Assembly (NCBI RefSeq): GCF_016772315.1
Contig: NZ_CP053482.1
Span: 124,001 to 188,000 of the forward strand
Origin: Thiothrix subterranea
Lineage (GTDB): Bacteria; Pseudomonadota; Gammaproteobacteria; Thiotrichales; Thiotrichaceae
Length of the DNA: 64,000 nucleotides
Direction of reading: 5' to 3'
This document shows, piece after piece, positions 61,461 to 64,000 of this stretch. How positions within the stretch are numbered: the first letter of the stretch is position 1; each line of letters begins with the position of its first letter. The notes below the pieces were generated by a model, which saw only the letters and a program-made list of their open reading frames with translations, was not told the origin of the DNA and ran no database searches. The position numbers were made by a program, and so were the translations under genes.

Positions 61461-62501
61461 TTAGGCTTCCGCCAATAATTTCTTTTTGTGACGCAGTGAT
61501 GACACAATCGACAACACAATAAACGTCACACCGATCAAACCAGTAATGACTTCGGGAATATGGTAATGAATGCTAAATAGCATGATAAACGCCAACGCAC
61601 CAATACCATAATGCGCACCGTGTTCCAGATAAATGTATTCATCCAACGTGCCTTTATGTACCAAATGCACGGTCAGGGAACGCACAAACATCGCGCCAAT
61701 TGCCAGACCCAACATAATAATGACAACATCTTTGGTAATCGCAAACGCACCAATTACGCCGTCAAATGAGAATGATGCATCCAATACTTCCAGATATAAA
61801 AAGCCTGCTAAACCGTTACGTTTAACGCTTTTAACAACCGCTTCGCCTTCCGCTTCGTCTTCAAAAAACACGTCTAAGCTGCTGACCGCAATGTATAACA
61901 CCACGCCAGCCAAACCAGCCACCAATACGGTTAAACGGGTTTCATCACTAATCGGCAGGAATTCTTGCAATAAAAACAACATAATTAAGGCTAACAGCAC
62001 GCTAATCACGTCGAGCTTGCCCATGGCACTCATGCGTTCTTCGATGGCATGAATCCAGTGAACATCCTTTTCGTTGTCGAACATAAAGCTCAGGAACACC
62101 AACAACAAGAACATGCCACCAAACGCCGCAATACCCGCATGGCTTTCCATCAAATGGCGGGAATATTCCTCTGGATTATTCAAGGCCATGCTCATGACAT
62201 CAATCGTACCCAGCCCCGTCGCCACCGCCACAATCACAATTGGGAAGACTAAACGCATCCCGAATACCGCAATCAGAATACCGACGGTTAAAAATAGCTG
62301 TTGCCATTTTTCGTCCATTTCCTTGAGGACAGAGGCATTCACGACCGCATTATCAAATGACAGGCTCACTTCCATGACGCCTAACACTACCACCAAGAAA
62401 ATGGCGGTGGCTATGCCCATCGAGGTGGTCGCTCCCCACCAAATAGCCAACCCTACACACAAGAAGGTGACTAAAAACGAATATTTAAAATCCTGAAACA
62501 T
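61461..62501 (-). CDS. terC: TerC-family membrane protein, DUF475 type
   Basis: 346 residues with about nine membrane segments. VVVLGVMEVSLSFDNAVVNASVL and YLEVLDASFSFDGVIGAFAIT hold the SFDN/SFDG acids of the metal-transport-like TerC fold. DUF475 length and motifs are seen rather than classic Alx/TerC. In ter loci it forms a membrane complex with TerB and TerD, linked to tellurite, phage and metal stress. Confidence 0.93.
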   Translation of the reverse strand: MFQDFKYSFLVTFLCVGLAIWWGATTSMGIATAIFLVVVLGVMEVSLSFDNAVVNASVLKEMDEKWQQLFLTVGILIAVFGMRLVFPIVIVAVATGLGTIDVMSMALNNPEEYSRHLMESHAGIAAFGGMFLLLVFLSFMFDNEKDVHWIHAIEERMSAMGKLDVISVLLALIMLFLLQEFLPISDETRLTVLVAGLAGVVLYIAVSSLDVFFEDEAEGEAVVKSVKRNGLAGFLYLEVLDASFSFDGVIGAFAITKDVVIIMLGLAIGAMFVRSLTVHLVHKGTLDEYIYLEHGAHYGIGALAFIMLFSIHYHIPEVITGLIGVTFIVLSIVSSLRHKKKLLAEA

Positions 62502-62532
62502 GGGGTTAATACTTTAGTTAAGAATAAACAAA

Positions 62533-62558
62533 ACAGGCATCTGCAACGAGATGCCTGT
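62533..62558 (-). terminator. Hairpin between terD and terC
   Basis: ACAGGCATCT (62533-62542) and AGATGCCTGT (62549-62558) are perfect arms with a 6-base loop; on the minus strand T-rich sequence follows. It may attenuate reading into terC. Confidence 0.65.
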
Positions 62559-62596
62559 CAAACTATAAGAGCATTGCGAACAATGCCTTACCGTAT

Positions 62597-63175
62597 TTAG
62601 CCAAGATTAACGCCCATTGAGGCAGCCATCGGGCCTAAACCACCGGCAAAACCTTGACCGACTGCTTTGAATTTCCAGTCAGCATTATGACGATACACTT
62701 CACCAAACAGCATAGCCGTTTCAATGCTGGCATCTTCTGACAGGTCATAACGGGCAATTTCAGTATTATCCGCCGCGTTCACCAAACGGATGTACGCATT
62801 GCTGACTTGCCCAAAGTTTTGACCGCGTGCTTCGGCATCATGAATAGTCACCGCGAATACCAATTTCTTAACATTTTCGCCCATGCCTGCAAGGTTCAAT
62901 TTCACCTGCTCATCATCGCCAGCGCCTTCGCCGGTTTTGTTATCACCCAGATGTTCGACATTGCCGCACGCGGATTTTTTATTGTTGTAGAAAATAAACG
63001 AGTCATCCGACAATACTTTACCGTCTTCGCCTAACATGAATGCGGAAGCATCCAAGTCAAAACCAGCGCCATCAGTTGCACGGGTATCCCAACCCAAACC
63101 TACCAATACGCCAGTTAAACCGGGGGCTTCTTTGGTTAAAGAAACGTTACCGCCTTTTTGTAAACTAACAGCCAT
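62597..63175 (-). CDS. terD: TerD/TerE-family calcium-binding protein (second copy)
   Basis: 192 residues: [78 protein letters not shown]. These acidic loops bind two Ca2+ ions. About 60% similar by eye to the adjacent terD paralogue. Could equally be called terE. Confidence 0.93.
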   Translation of the reverse strand: MAVSLQKGGNVSLTKEAPGLTGVLVGLGWDTRATDGAGFDLDASAFMLGEDGKVLSDDSFIFYNNKKSACGNVEHLGDNKTGEGAGDDEQVKLNLAGMGENVKKLVFAVTIHDAEARGQNFGQVSNAYIRLVNAADNTEIARYDLSEDASIETAMLFGEVYRHNADWKFKAVGQGFAGGLGPMAASMGVNLG

Positions 63176-63213
63176 TGTAAAACTCCATTATCTTCAGTAT
63201 TTAATAAAAAACA

Positions 63214-63792
63214 TTAACCAATTTGAATGCCATATTGGTCACACATCGCTTTTAAACCGCCCGCATAACCTTGCCCAACAGCACGGAATTTCCATTCGGC
63301 GTTATTGCGGTATAACTCACCGAACACCATCGCGGTTTCAGTGGAATAATCTTCTGCCAAATCGTAGCGCACAATTTCCGTGCCGGTAACGTCATTGACC
63401 ACACGAATAAATGCATTGGCAACTTGACCGAAATTCTGCCGACGTGCTTCGGCATCGTGAATCGTCACAGTAAACGCCACCTTGGTAATGTCGGCAGGCA
63501 CTTTGCTCAAATCCACTTTCATGGATTCATCATCGCCATCGCCTTGCCCTGTACGATTATCGCCCGTGTGTTCAACGGAACCGTCGGTGGATTTCAGTTG
63601 ATTGTAAAAAATAAAATCCGCATCACCGCGCACTTTTCCACTCGCGGTCAACAAAAATGCGCTGGCATCAAGGTCGAAACCTGCACCATCAGTGCTGCGC
63701 TCATCCCACCCCAAACCAATAAGAATTTTGGTTAAACTGGGATCGGTTTTGCTTAAAGAAAGGTTGCCGCCTTTTTGTAAACTTAAAGCCAT
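63214..63792 (-). CDS. terD: TerD-family calcium-binding protein (first copy)
   Basis: 192 residues with the same layout: [79 protein letters not shown]. Acidic Ca2+ loops conserved. It lies 38 bases before the second copy and 24 bases after terA on the same strand. Confidence 0.93.
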   Translation of the reverse strand: MALSLQKGGNLSLSKTDPSLTKILIGLGWDERSTDGAGFDLDASAFLLTASGKVRGDADFIFYNQLKSTDGSVEHTGDNRTGQGDGDDESMKVDLSKVPADITKVAFTVTIHDAEARRQNFGQVANAFIRVVNDVTGTEIVRYDLAEDYSTETAMVFGELYRNNAEWKFRAVGQGYAGGLKAMCDQYGIQIG

Positions 63793-63816
63793 CTCACACT
63801 CCTTTTATTCTAACAC

Positions 63817-64000
63817 TTATTTTGAACCTGCCCGCCAGTTTAAACCCCAATGGTAGGCTTGATCCATTTCCTGATGCCCACGGAAATAACGCACCTCACG
63901 GTTAACTTGCAATTCACCATTAACATTTTCCAGCAAGACGACTGCACACATGCCTAGCGAATTGCTGCCTTCGGTCAAGCGAATTTCTAACGGGGGTTCA
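63817..64000 (-). CDS. terA: TerA-like tellurite resistance protein, C-terminal end (partial)
   Basis: The reading frame enters from beyond base 64000 and ends with TAA at 63817-63819. Visible are IRLTEGSNSLGMCAVVLLEN, REVRYFRGHQEMDQAYHWGL and the end KWRAGSK. This matches the end of TerA. The start is outside the window, and order terA-terD-terD-terC-terB is consistent. Confidence 0.82.
   Translation of the reverse strand, partial: EPPLEIRLTEGSNSLGMCAVVLLENVNGELQVNREVRYFRGHQEMDQAYHWGLNWRAGSK

Overview
The window looks like the chromosome of a sulfur-oxidising gammaproteobacterium, most likely Thiothrix or a close relative. This rests on gene content and protein resemblance alone (aat, bioC/bioH, acnD/prpF-type methylcitrate cycle, PqiABC, NhaR, a carbonic-anhydrase/SulP cluster). 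GC content is moderate (mid-50s by eye) and coding density is high. No tRNA, rRNA or CRISPR array was seen.

Layout. 1-10.9 kb: the trxB end, aat, a YceH-type gene, pepN, a Nudix gene, a CDGSH protein and the biotin genes bioC and bioH. An unusual heptad-repeat protein and a small membrane protein separate bioC from bioH. 11-13.2 kb: a vapBC toxin-antitoxin pair whose toxin gene is split by a 1522-bp insertion sequence with a 9-bp target duplication. 13.3-22.4 kb: plsY, then a likely inorganic-carbon regulon. It comprises an NtrC-type two-component system, a beta carbonic anhydrase, a probable iota carbonic anhydrase, a small ORF behind a sigma-54 promoter and two SulP transporters. Seven copies of a 15-bp palindrome lie in its intergenic regions. 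22.4-24.9 kb: recD and galU. 25-33.7 kb: the propionate (2-methylcitrate) operon with its own GntR regulator: prpB, prpC, acnD, prpF, prpE. 33.8-39 kb: a decayed defence island holding fragments of type I restriction genes hsdM and hsdR, three toxin-antitoxin-like units, a frameshifted TnpB element and dispersed palindromic repeats. 39-42.1 kb: an esterase with a fused oxidoreductase-like domain and small unknown genes. 42.1-46.9 kb: gcvTHP behind a tandem glycine riboswitch, with a palindromic repeat inserted in frame in gcvP. 47-51.5 kb: a YceI protein and a pqi operon with PqiA split in two.

51.5-60 kb is the most novel part. A DUF6174-like protein ends in two cores of the form TTxxxxEEDGG and is followed by an ATP-grasp ligase. 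This is the architecture expected of a graspetide (plesiocin-type) RiPP, with an unusually large precursor. Divergent from it runs a module of a helical-repeat protein, a papain-like protease with acidic repeats, and a RelE-like/SF1 helicase/ankyrin fusion. It may act in defence or stress, but its function is unknown. The window closes with nhaR and a tellurite/stress (ter) cluster: terB, a DUF475-type terC, two terD paralogues and the end of terA.
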